A stretch of DNA of 8,316 nucleotides from an uncultured Bacilli bacterium. GTDB taxonomy: Bacteria; Bacillota_I; Bacilli_A; RF39; UBA660. The translations under genes were made by a program, and so were the position numbers. Location: positions 1 through 8,316 of the forward strand of contig CANRGI010000050.1 in the NCBI GenBank assembly GCA_947630095.1. The letters are read 5' to 3'. Positions 1 through 6,884 of this stretch are shown in pieces (positions within the stretch are counted from its first letter, which is position 1; the number at the start of each line of letters is the position of its first letter). The notes beneath the pieces were generated by a model. That model was given only the letters and a program-made list of their open reading frames with translations. It ran no database searches and was not told where the DNA came from.

Positions 1-810
1 CTCTGGAGTCATTATAAGTGACATTTCCTGTAATAAATCCATCTTCTTTTCTACATCTGTTTCCAAATTGTAACCATTTATTAAATTTTGGCATTGACTA
101 TAAAGTATTTCTTTTTTATCTTCTGGTAAACTTTGTATTATATCTGGAATTCCCTTAATATCTATAATTTTTCCATATATATGATTAAAATATGTCATTG
201 CAGACTCATAAGAATTTCCTAATTCTGATAAATTATAATTTAAATAACTTAATTCTTTTTCTTTCATTACAGAAACTACTTCATCAGGTGTTATATTAGT
301 TCCCATAGTTTTAAAAAAAAGTATCGTTTCTTGTAATGATGCTCTCATTGCATCTATTTCAATTATTGACTGTTCATAATTAAATCTATTTCTAAATCCT
401 ATAAAGGAATCATTAATTATCAATTCTCTTGTCATTTTTAATGTTTCTTCATTTAATATTGGATTATCTTGAATATCATTATTTTGTTTTATATGTCTTA
501 ATTCGTGAAATGTTTGTAAAATCAACTCTATGAAACTTTTTCTTTCTTCAGTAGAATCTACTTCTATACCTAATTCTTTATTATTTTTTATTTCAGCAAG
601 AGGCCACTCACCTATCTCTAATTGCTGATATCCATCTAATGAACGTTCTTCCTTTATTCTTCCGCCTTCATCATAAACAATTTCACATTCAAAATTTATA
701 CCTAACTCTTTCTTCTTCATATAAACTATGAAATTTATAATTTCTTCAATTTCTTCAATAGAACAAAATTCATAATTATTTACTTTACTTTTTATATATT
801 CTATATTCAT
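1..810 (-). CDS. Uncharacterised protein with an HExxH zinc-metallopeptidase-like motif (3' end outside window)
   Basis: The frame is open from the ATG at 810 to the window edge, giving 270 residues with no stop, so the C-terminus is missing. Residues 102-106 read HELRH, followed by IKQ, which fits the HExxH zinc-binding signature. About 45 residues later comes EIDAMRA (E151), placed where a third zinc ligand often sits in gluzincin-type peptidases. No signal peptide or membrane segment is visible, so a cytosolic protein is likely. The start lies only 3 bases after the serS stop, and an AAAGG sequence inside the serS 3' end can serve as its ribosome site, so it is probably co-transcribed and translationally coupled with serS. 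I do not recognise the family. Protease activity is inferred from the motif alone; the gene itself is much surer than the function. Confidence 0.75.
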   Translation of the reverse strand, partial: MNIEYIKSKVNNYEFCSIEEIEEIINFIVYMKKKELGINFECEIVYDEGGRIKEERSLDGYQQLEIGEWPLAEIKNNKELGIEVDSTEERKSFIELILQTFHELRHIKQNNDIQDNPILNEETLKMTRELIINDSFIGFRNRFNYEQSIIEIDAMRASLQETILFFKTMGTNITPDEVVSVMKEKELSYLNYNLSELGNSYESAMTYFNHIYGKIIDIKGIPDIIQSLPEDKKEILYSQCQNLINGYNLETDVEKKMDLLQEMSLIMTPE

Positions 811-813
811 TGT

Positions 814-2100
814 TTACTTTCGACCTTTTATCATTTCCATTCCTCCCATATAAGGTTGTAATACCTTAGGTATTTTTATTGAACCATCTTTTTGATAATT
901 ATTCTCTATTAAAGCAATAAGCCCTCTTGGAGAAGCCACAACTGTATTATTTAAAGTTGTAACGAATTTTGTACCTTCTTTACCTTTACTTCTTATCCCT
1001 AATCTTCTTGCTTGTGCATCTCCTAATATTGAACAAGAACCAACTTCAAAATATTTTTTTTGTCTAGCACTCCACGCTTCAACATCACAAGACTTAACCT
1101 TTAAATCAGCCAAATCTCCAGAACAACACTCTAAAGTTCTAACAGGAATATCTAAACTTCTAAAATAATCTACAGTATTTTTCCATAATTTATTATACCA
1201 TTCCATACCATCTTCACTCTTACAAAGCACTACCATCTCTTGTTTTTCAAATTGATGTACTCTATATATACCTCTTTCTTCTATCCCGTGAGCACCTACT
1301 TCTTTTCTAAAACAAGGACTATATGAAGTAAGAGAAATAGGTAATTCTTCTTCTTTTATTATTTGACCTTTAAATCTTCCGATCATTGAGTGTTCACTAG
1401 TACCTATCAAATATAAGTCTTCGTCTTCTATCTTGTACATCATAGCGTCCATCTCTTTAAAAGACATAACTCCATTTACTACATCAGACCTAATCATAAA
1501 AGGTGGTATAACATAAGTAAATCCTCTATCTATCATAAAATCTCTAGCATAACTTATCATAGCAGAATGTAATCTTGCAACATCGCCAATTAAATAATAA
1601 AAACCATTTCCACTAGTTCTACCAGCACTATCTTTATCTAGCCCGCCTAAACTTTCTAATATATCAGCGTGATATGGTATTTCATAATCTAATTCTTTTA
1701 TTTCTCCAAATCTCTCTATCTCTACATTTTCACTATCATTTTTACCTATAGGAACACTTTCGTCTATTATATTAGGTATAAGCATCATACGTTTATTTAC
1801 TTCTTCTAATAGTAATTCTTCACTTTTCTCTATTTCATTTATCTTTTCGTCTATTTCACTTACCCTAGTCCTTAATGCCATTGCTTCTTCCTTTTTACCT
1901 TCTCTCATTAAAGACCCTATATTATCACTACAATTATTTTTCTCTCCTCTTAAATCGTCCGCTAATTTCTTAGCCTCTCTATATTTTTTATCTAGTTCAT
2001 ATACTTCGTCTACGAATACTAACTTTTCTTCTTGAAATTTCTTTTTTATATTTTCTTTAACTAATTCCTTATTATTTCTTATAATATTTATATCTATCAT
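814..2100 (-). CDS. serS: Serine--tRNA ligase (seryl-tRNA synthetase)
   Basis: Cytosolic class II synthetase that activates serine with ATP and charges tRNA-Ser (and tRNA-Sec where present). I chose the ATG at 2100 (428 aa, starting MIDINIIRNN) because family members begin this way and GGAGG lies just upstream. An in-frame ATG at 2124 has no ribosome site. Residues about 20-105 form the charged coiled-coil arm that grips the tRNA long arm. The catalytic core has TSEH (234-237), motif 2 with FRKE (264-267) and RVHQFEKQE, then ECCSGDLADLKVKS, EVGSCS, and motif 3 around R392 with ENNYQKDG. The core resembles the archaeal-like SerRS found in some Firmicutes: it has LNNT where the common bacterial enzyme has LNGSG. 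Length and motifs are complete. The HD gene precedes it by 62 bp and the HExxH gene follows by 3 bp. No T-box leader fits in the gap. Confidence 0.97.
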   Translation of the reverse strand: MIDINIIRNNKELVKENIKKKFQEEKLVFVDEVYELDKKYREAKKLADDLRGEKNNCSDNIGSLMREGKKEEAMALRTRVSEIDEKINEIEKSEELLLEEVNKRMMLIPNIIDESVPIGKNDSENVEIERFGEIKELDYEIPYHADILESLGGLDKDSAGRTSGNGFYYLIGDVARLHSAMISYARDFMIDRGFTYVIPPFMIRSDVVNGVMSFKEMDAMMYKIEDEDLYLIGTSEHSMIGRFKGQIIKEEELPISLTSYSPCFRKEVGAHGIEERGIYRVHQFEKQEMVVLCKSEDGMEWYNKLWKNTVDYFRSLDIPVRTLECCSGDLADLKVKSCDVEAWSARQKKYFEVGSCSILGDAQARRLGIRSKGKEGTKFVTTLNNTVVASPRGLIALIENNYQKDGSIKIPKVLQPYMGGMEMIKGRK

Positions 2101-2110
2101 AGTTCTAGTT

Positions 2111-2116
2111 CCCTCC
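2111..2116 (-). promoter_or_regulatory. Ribosome binding site that fixes the serS start
   Basis: The minus strand reads GGAGGG about 10 bases before the ATG at 2100. It lies inside the longer reading frame that begins at 2124, and the 2124 ATG has no purine-rich site of its own. This supports 2100 as the true start. Confidence 0.8.
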
Positions 2117-2122
2117 AACCTC

Positions 2123-2128
2123 ATTATA
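2123..2128 (-). promoter_or_regulatory. Possible extended -10 promoter for serS
   Basis: The minus strand reads TGTTATAAT, a TATAAT hexamer with the TGn extension just upstream. No good -35 is present (TTCTTT at 17 bp). Transcription would start near 2116, right at the serS ribosome site, leaving a very short leader. It could give serS expression independent of the upstream HD gene. This is pattern evidence only in AT-rich DNA. Confidence 0.35.
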
Positions 2129-2136
2129 ACACTATT

Positions 2137-2164
2137 TTAAAATAAAAAGAAGATAATTCTTCTT
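2137..2164 (-). terminator. Weak intrinsic terminator candidate after the HD gene
   Basis: On the minus strand, AAGAAGA (2164-2158), loop ATTA and TCTTCTT (2153-2147) form a 7-bp stem, followed by a T-rich tail with one interrupting A. The stem overlaps the HD gene stop codon. Only two base pairs are G-C, so it is probably leaky and may allow read-through into serS. Confidence 0.4.
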
Positions 2165-2708
2165 ATATATTCATATATAAAATATTTAATATTACTAAAT
2201 ATGATAAATTTGCTGTATAACTAAATTTAAATCTAAATACTTCCATTAATGAAACAAGTAAATCTGATATACATACTATCCACGCTTCTTTACTCTTAGG
2301 TTTATTTTCTTTTATCTTTGCTTTTTCTTTTATATTAATAAAAGGAAATATCTTTTTAAGTAAAACGTGATGGAACATATGTGTCTTTATTGCTTCTTCT
2401 TCTTTCTTGGTTAATTCAAAGTATTTTCTAGCATTTCTAACTGCAGTTTTAGGATGGTTTAAGTAACTATTTTCTAAAGCATCTTTTCTTCCTCCAGGAA
2501 AGAAATCGTGAAGTAACCCTGCCCTTACTACAGTTTTAGTATCTCCACCAAATATTTTAGATAGGTAAAAACTACATTTAGAAACTCTTACTAAATGGTC
2601 ATATTTACTAGTCCCGTGATGTAAATCATTTTTAGTATCTCTAAAATGTATATTATTGTATATATCTTTTGTAAACTTTCTATACTCTTTTTTATATTCT
2701 TTTTTCAT
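2163..2708 (-). CDS. Small HD-domain protein, putative metal-dependent phosphohydrolase
   Basis: A 181-residue cytosolic protein of the HD superfamily. The expected metal ligands can be traced: H38 (in DHLVRVS), the H67-D68 pair (GLLHDFF), H85 (NHPKTAVRNA), H110/H113/H114 (KTHMFHH) and D149 (CISDLL). The layout, including the HGTSKYDHLVRVS entry and the HPKTA-containing helix, matches a widespread uncharacterised Firmicutes family of about 170-190 residues. The substrate is unknown; relatives in the wider superfamily cleave nucleotides or cyclic dinucleotides. The hydrophobic tail after about residue 160 (AYLV-type helix near the stop) may be one extra helix rather than a membrane anchor. The start at 2708 has GGAG 5 bases upstream and its own promoter. 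It is divergent from uvrB and upstream of serS. The fold is well supported; the activity is inference. Confidence 0.85.
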   Translation of the reverse strand: MKKEYKKEYRKFTKDIYNNIHFRDTKNDLHHGTSKYDHLVRVSKCSFYLSKIFGGDTKTVVRAGLLHDFFPGGRKDALENSYLNHPKTAVRNARKYFELTKKEEEAIKTHMFHHVLLKKIFPFINIKEKAKIKENKPKSKEAWIVCISDLLVSLMEVFRFKFSYTANLSYLVILNILYMNI

Positions 2709-2727
2709 ATTATCTCCAGCATTATTA

Positions 2728-2756
2728 ATTATAATACATTTTATGTAATTTGAAAA
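2728..2756 (-). promoter_or_regulatory. Promoter of the HD-domain gene (and possibly serS)
   Basis: The minus strand carries TTTTCA (2756-2751), a 17-bp spacer and a perfect TATAAT (2733-2728), 20 bases before the ATG at 2708. Spacing is ideal for the housekeeping sigma factor. It lies back to back with the uvrB promoter, in a 148-bp intergenic region. Confidence 0.6.
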
Positions 2757-2775
2757 GATTAAATTACACTATAAA

Positions 2776-2803
2776 TTGACTTTTATAAAATTAGATATAT
2801 AAT
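2776..2803 (+). promoter_or_regulatory. Promoter of uvrB
   Basis: TTGACT (2776-2781), a 16-bp spacer and TATAAT (2798-2803) make a near-consensus housekeeping promoter. The predicted start is near 2810, giving a leader of about 47 bases that ends in AAAGGAGG (2845-2852), 4 bases before the ATG. I found no Bacillus-type LexA box (GAAC-N4-GTTC) around it, so SOS control is not supported by the sequence. Confidence 0.65.
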
Positions 2804-2856
2804 AGATATGAATTAATTAAATTATTTAAGACAAAATAAATATTAAAGGAGGAATT

Positions 2857-4806
2857 ATGTTTGAACTTGTAACAAATTATACCCCTAGTGGTGACCAACC
2901 AAAAGCAATTAAAGAACTTGTTGATGGTATTAAAAATGGTAAAAAAGAACAAGTTTTACTAGGTGCGACTGGTACAGGTAAAACTTTTACTATTGCAAAT
3001 GTTATAAAAGAATTAAATAAACCTACCCTAGTTCTTGCTCATAACAAGACTCTAGCAGGTCAACTTTATAGTGAATTTAAAGAGTTATTTCCTAATAATG
3101 CTGTTTGTTATTTTGTATCCTATTATGACTACTACCAACCAGAAGCATATGTTCCTAGTAAAGACTTATATATTGAAAAAGATGCTTCTATTAATGACGA
3201 AATAGACGAATTAAGACACGCGGCTACTAGTAATTTATTAAAAAGACGTGATGTTATTGTTGTAGCAAGTGTTTCTTGTATCTATGGTATAGGAGAAGTA
3301 GAAGAATATAGAAATAAAATGCTAACTTTAAATGTAGGAGAAACTATTGATAGAGACGAAATATTAGAAAAATTAGTCAGTATGTTATATGAAAGAAGTG
3401 TTATAGATTTTAAACGTGGCACCTTTAGGGCTAAAGGAGATACAATAGAAATAATACCTGCTTATGAAAGAAAAAATGGAATAAGAATAGAATTATTTGG
3501 AGACGAAATAGATAGAATTAGTGAATTTGATACAGTAAGTGGTGTAATAATTAATGATAAAAAAAGTGTGTCTATTTTCCCAGCATCTCACTTTGTAACT
3601 AGTGAAGATAAATTAAAAGTTGCAATAAGCAGGATTGAACACGAACTTAAAGAAAGATTAGAAACTCTTGATAAAGAAGGTAAAATAGTTGAAAAAGAAA
3701 GACTTAAACAAAGAACTATGTATGATATTGAAATGCTTAAAGAAACAGGTTTTTGTCACGGTGTAGAAAACTATTCAAGACATCTTGCTCTTAGAGAAGA
3801 AGGAGAAACCCCTACTACTTTAATGGACTTCTTTCCAAAAGATTATCTACTTGTAGTAGACGAGTCACACGTTACACTTCCTCAAGTAAGGGGTATGTTT
3901 AATGGAGATAGACAAAGAAAAATGACTTTAGTTGACTATGGTTTTAGATTACCAAGTGCCTTAGATAATAGACCTCTTAAATATAATGAATTTGAAAGTA
4001 AAATAAATGACGCTATTTACATAAGTGCTACTCCAGGAGATTATGAATTATCTCGTGTTAATAATGTTTATACTGAACAAATAATACGTCCTACTGGTTT
4101 ACTAGACCCTATCATTGAAGTTAGAAAAACACAAGGTCAAATAGACGATTTAATAAGTGAAATTAGAGATAGAATTGATAAAAATGAAAGAGTTTTAATT
4201 ACTACTTTAACAATACGTATGGCAGAAGAACTTACTAATTATTTAAAAGAAAATGGTATAAAAGTAACATATCTACATAATGAAATAAAAACATTAGAAA
4301 GAATGAATATTATTAGAAATTTAAGACTTGGTGTTATAGATGTAGTAGTAGGAATTAACCTTTTAAGAGAAGGTATTGATATACCTGAAGTTAGTCTAAT
4401 AGCCATAATGGATGCTGATAAACAAGGTTTCTTACGTAGTACTAGAAGTCTTATCCAAACTATAGGTAGATGTGCAAGAAATAAAGATGGACACGTTATA
4501 ATGTATGCTGATACTATAAGTGAAGCAATGGAAGAAGCAATAAATGAAACTAAAAGAAGAAGAAGTATACAAGAAGAATATAATAAGGAACATAATATCA
4601 TTCCTAAAACTATTATTAAAGAAATAAGAGATGTAATTTCTAATAATGAAGAACATACTAAACCTAAAAAAACATTTACTAAAAAAGATAAAAAAGAAAT
4701 GATTAAAAATATTGAAATAGAAATGAAAAAAGCCGCTCAAGAACTTGATTTTGAACGCGCTATGGAATTAAGAGATGCTATGTTTGAACTTGAAACAGAA
4801 GACTAG
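2857..4806 (+). CDS. uvrB: UvrABC system protein B, excision-repair helicase
   Basis: UvrB takes over damaged DNA from UvrA, opens the strands with its padlock beta-hairpin using ATP, and recruits UvrC for dual incision. At 649 residues it is close to the usual family length and looks complete. Visible elements in order: Walker A GATGTGKT (36-43), beta-hairpin YYDYYQPEAYVP (89-100), Walker B DESH (335-338), helicase motif V around GINLLREGIDIPEVS (499-513), and motif VI QTIGRCARN (534-542). The C-terminal UVR domain for UvrC contact lies at about 615-646 (AAQELDFERAMELRD). Motif VI has Cys539 where Ala is common, and FLRSTRS has Thr where Glu is common; neither removes a catalytic residue. 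It has its own promoter and a strong ribosome site. No uvrA or uvrC is adjacent. Its TAG stop interlocks with that of the opposing HD gene. Confidence 0.98.
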   Translation: MFELVTNYTPSGDQPKAIKELVDGIKNGKKEQVLLGATGTGKTFTIANVIKELNKPTLVLAHNKTLAGQLYSEFKELFPNNAVCYFVSYYDYYQPEAYVPSKDLYIEKDASINDEIDELRHAATSNLLKRRDVIVVASVSCIYGIGEVEEYRNKMLTLNVGETIDRDEILEKLVSMLYERSVIDFKRGTFRAKGDTIEIIPAYERKNGIRIELFGDEIDRISEFDTVSGVIINDKKSVSIFPASHFVTSEDKLKVAISRIEHELKERLETLDKEGKIVEKERLKQRTMYDIEMLKETGFCHGVENYSRHLALREEGETPTTLMDFFPKDYLLVVDESHVTLPQVRGMFNGDRQRKMTLVDYGFRLPSALDNRPLKYNEFESKINDAIYISATPGDYELSRVNNVYTEQIIRPTGLLDPIIEVRKTQGQIDDLISEIRDRIDKNERVLITTLTIRMAEELTNYLKENGIKVTYLHNEIKTLERMNIIRNLRLGVIDVVVGINLLREGIDIPEVSLIAIMDADKQGFLRSTRSLIQTIGRCARNKDGHVIMYADTISEAMEEAINETKRRRSIQEEYNKEHNIIPKTIIKEIRDVISNNEEHTKPKKTFTKKDKKEMIKNIEIEMKKAAQELDFERAMELRDAMFELETED

Positions 4807-5540
4807 TCTCTCTTTTTTTTCTCTAATTTTTTATTAACCCCAGTTATACAAGCCTTTAAACTAGAAAAACTAACTTCTTGCTTACCTAATGCAACCATCT
4901 TATCAGCCCTACTCATAATTTTACCTTCAACATACTTTCCGTTATATATTGATACACTTCCTATCCTTCTTCTTAATGTACTTAATATTATAAGTTCTCT
5001 ATATTTCTTATCTAATTCATAAAACTTTTTAGTTACATTACTCTCTATATCTTCTATATCTTTATTTATACTTCTAACAGGAAAAGGATACATATGATGT
5101 ATTATCCCGTCTATTATTATAAGTGCTTCTTCTTCGTCTTTAAAATATTCAGGATACCAAGTAACTGCATTTATAACCGCTTCTATAGGATGTACAAACC
5201 CATGCTTATTACTAAACATTTTCTTTTTACTTTTAACATTTTGCCAAGGCATCTCATATAAATCGTGAAACATAGCAATTATAATAGCAATTCTTAAATT
5301 TATATGTTTATTTTTAAGTATTTTCTTTTTACAAATTTTATATGTAAGAGCCGCATCTCTAATTATATGACTACCTAAACTAACACTCCCGTGATGTGCA
5401 TACACACTACTATTCATTCTTTTAATAAATTCTGGGTGCATTACTATAGGTTTAATTATAGACAAAAACTCTTCTTTTTCACTATCACTAAATTTATATA
5501 TATCTAATAGCCCATCTATTTCTTTAAACATATTATCCAT
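4803..5540 (-). CDS. Second HD-domain protein, putative metal-dependent phosphohydrolase
   Basis: A 245-residue soluble protein with HD-superfamily landmarks: H49/H50 (YAHHGSVSLGSH) with H58, the H92-D93 pair (MFHDLYEMPW), H117 (GFVHPIEAV), H148/H149 (IIHHMYPFP) and D213 (SRADKMVALGK). The order H, HD, H, HH, D and the HP..A helix echo the smaller HD protein at 2163-2708, but the two are otherwise divergent. The substrate is unknown. The tail is very basic (KKLEKKKRD). The ATG at 5540 has AAGGA 8-9 bases upstream, within the 14-base gap after the preceding gene; an alternative ATG three codons in has no better site. It is the last gene of a three-gene cluster. Its TAG stop shares the CTAG at 4803-4806 with the uvrB stop, so nothing separates it from convergent uvrB transcription. 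Confidence 0.82.
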   Translation of the reverse strand: MDNMFKEIDGLLDIYKFSDSEKEEFLSIIKPIVMHPEFIKRMNSSVYAHHGSVSLGSHIIRDAALTYKICKKKILKNKHINLRIAIIIAMFHDLYEMPWQNVKSKKKMFSNKHGFVHPIEAVINAVTWYPEYFKDEEEALIIIDGIIHHMYPFPVRSINKDIEDIESNVTKKFYELDKKYRELIILSTLRRRIGSVSIYNGKYVEGKIMSRADKMVALGKQEVSFSSLKACITGVNKKLEKKKRD

Positions 5541-5554
5541 AATATTTTCCTTTT

Positions 5555-6364
5555 CTAACTTTTAGAATTAAAAACCAAAGTAACCCCTGAAATATTAATA
5601 TTCATAACTTCCATAATCATTTTAGCATATTCCATATCAGAATTTAACATACATTGTACTTCATTAATTAATTGATTATTTAATTTAATACTTTTATCTT
5701 TTAAACTTATAGAATATTTTAAACTGATTAAAGCAGCGATTTTTTCGTCATAAGATATATTATCATAATTGTATATATACTTACCTAAATCTATTTCATT
5801 TCTTAATATCATTAAATCTAAACATCTATTTACTGCACTAGTTAATCTTTCATATATTATTATAGCATCTACGTCTCCACTTAATATTTTATCTATATTT
5901 GTATATATATAATCTATTATTATTCCATTAATATTAGTACCATCTATCTCAAATATTTCATTTATATTTTTAGCCATTTGATTAATAAAACTTCTAATAG
6001 TAAGATAATACCCTATTTTACTTCTGTAATCAACTTCTCTTTTATCTAAGTTTTTATTAACTTTTCTAAATATACTAAGTAATTCTCTTTTATTATTCTC
6101 TATATATTCAAAACTAATATTAAAATTTTCTTTTAATTTTACTATAACCCTATTTACAAAGACATTTATACTTTTTGGTTTACTATCTAACACTTGAGTA
6201 TATATATTGTATATCACATCATCATAATTTTCTATATTGATAACACCCTTTAAACTAGTTAAAGTACTACTATATATTTCAAACATAATAGAAAATAAAT
6301 CTAATTTATTTATCTTTGTATCTTCATTTTCTAACATTTCCATAAATAATTCTAATATATTCAT
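5555..6364 (-). CDS. Uncharacterised 269-residue helical protein
   Basis: I do not recognise a family. The protein is rich in Ile, Asn, Lys and Tyr, has no signal peptide, no obvious membrane span and no known catalytic motif, and looks mostly alpha-helical. A stretch at about 148-181 (GIIIDYIYTN, then DVDAIIIYERLTSAVN) resembles residues 24-52 of the neighbouring upstream protein, which suggests a shared repeat or domain. The start at 6364 is preceded by GGGGG rather than a standard AGGAGG. It follows the 167-residue protein by 15 bases and precedes the second HD gene by 14 bases, so the three are probably one transcript. The long clean frame and regular spacing make it a real gene. Function is unknown; a scaffold or partner of the HD protein would be a guess. 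Confidence 0.75.
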   Translation of the reverse strand: MNILELFMEMLENEDTKINKLDLFSIMFEIYSSTLTSLKGVINIENYDDVIYNIYTQVLDSKPKSINVFVNRVIVKLKENFNISFEYIENNKRELLSIFRKVNKNLDKREVDYRSKIGYYLTIRSFINQMAKNINEIFEIDGTNINGIIIDYIYTNIDKILSGDVDAIIIYERLTSAVNRCLDLMILRNEIDLGKYIYNYDNISYDEKIAALISLKYSISLKDKSIKLNNQLINEVQCMLNSDMEYAKMIMEVMNINISGVTLVFNSKS

Positions 6365-6368
6365 AAAA

Positions 6369-6373
6369 CCCCC
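6369..6373 (-). promoter_or_regulatory. Atypical ribosome binding site, five consecutive G
   Basis: The minus strand reads ATGGGGGTTTT before the ATG at 6364. GGGGG can pair with the CCUCC end of 16S rRNA through a central G-U wobble, with a 4-base spacer. The ATG just before the G run is out of frame and meets TGA after four codons. Confidence 0.4.
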
Positions 6374-6379
6374 ATAATT

Positions 6380-6884
6380 TTAATTAATTTTTTCTAACAC
6401 TTCTTTATAACTTTTTAAATAAGTATTATTTTGATATTCTATTTCTGACATTATTTTAGTTATCTTATCTAACAAAATTTCCCACCAACTTTTTACTTTT
6501 ACCTAACTCTTCTATATTTATATTTACTCCATCATATACTATATATTTAGGTAATTTATACTCGCCATTTATTTTATTTATATATTCAATGAAATCGTCA
6601 TTATCTATAATATAACTAACTGCTTCATTACTAACTTTCCTTACATCTTCTATTCTTCCAGTAATTTGTTTTCTAAATAAAGGTGTAATTTTATTAACCA
6701 TTCTATTTTGTCCACTAAACATAGCAATATTTAAAGCATTAACTATCTTTTTATAAGTTATAACTTCATCTATATTAACACTTTTTATTTTATTTAGAAT
6801 TATATCGATTATATAACTATCTTTACTTATTGCTACTCCATTAATTTCTTCTTTATAAGTCTTAAATAACCCATAAATTTCCAT
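6380..6884 (-). CDS. Uncharacterised protein, frame broken by one base near the 3' end
   Basis: From the ATG at 6884 (MEIYGLFKTY) the frame is open to a TAA at 6465. The last residues of that frame (KKLVGNFVR) look spurious. Removing one base from the A5 run at 6494-6490 joins it to a frame reading KSWWEILLDKITKIMSEIEY, and on to EVLEKIN and a TAA at 6380. That gives a 167-residue protein ending 15 bases before the next gene, matching the spacing seen downstream. I therefore place the true end at 6380. An ATG at 6914 is in frame but lies deep inside the kinase gene and has no ribosome site; 6884 has only a weak GGAAAG. No family is recognised. Residues 24-52 resemble a segment of the next protein. 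The start overlaps the truncated kinase by 23 bases, so the N-terminus may itself be a junction product. Confidence 0.6.
6451..6451 (-). other. Internal ATG in the shifted frame (alternative small ORF start)
   Basis: The ATG at 6451-6449 opens a 23-codon frame (MSEIEYQNNTYLKSYKEV, then LEKIN) that ends at 6380. It has no clear ribosome site. The frame is open upstream of it with plausible protein (SWWEILLDKITKI), so I read it as the C-terminus of the preceding gene rather than a separate small gene. Confidence 0.3.

Noticed and set aside
2101..2162. T-box leader controlling serS
   Set aside because: The 62-bp gap is far too short, and it lacks the T-box core and specifier stem.
2709..2856. 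SOS (LexA) box upstream of uvrB
   Set aside because: No GAAC-N4-GTTC or close variant was found between the two divergent genes.
4239..4740. Two long minus-strand reading frames opposite the uvrB 3' half
   Set aside because: They lie wholly within uvrB, have hydrophobic low-complexity translations typical of antisense frames, and lack ribosome sites.
4770..4820. Intrinsic terminator for uvrB using AAGAGA (4770-4775) with TCTCTT, or the AGACTAGTCT palindrome, before T8
   Set aside because: The first stem is short with a loop over 30 bases, and the palindrome leaves only 3 pairs once a loop is allowed. Only the T tract is convincing.
6490..6500. Programmed -1 frameshift at T-AAA-AAG
   Set aside because: The heptamer is imperfect, and the -1 frame reaches TAG quickly. 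The sensible continuation needs a +1 shift, so an indel is simpler.
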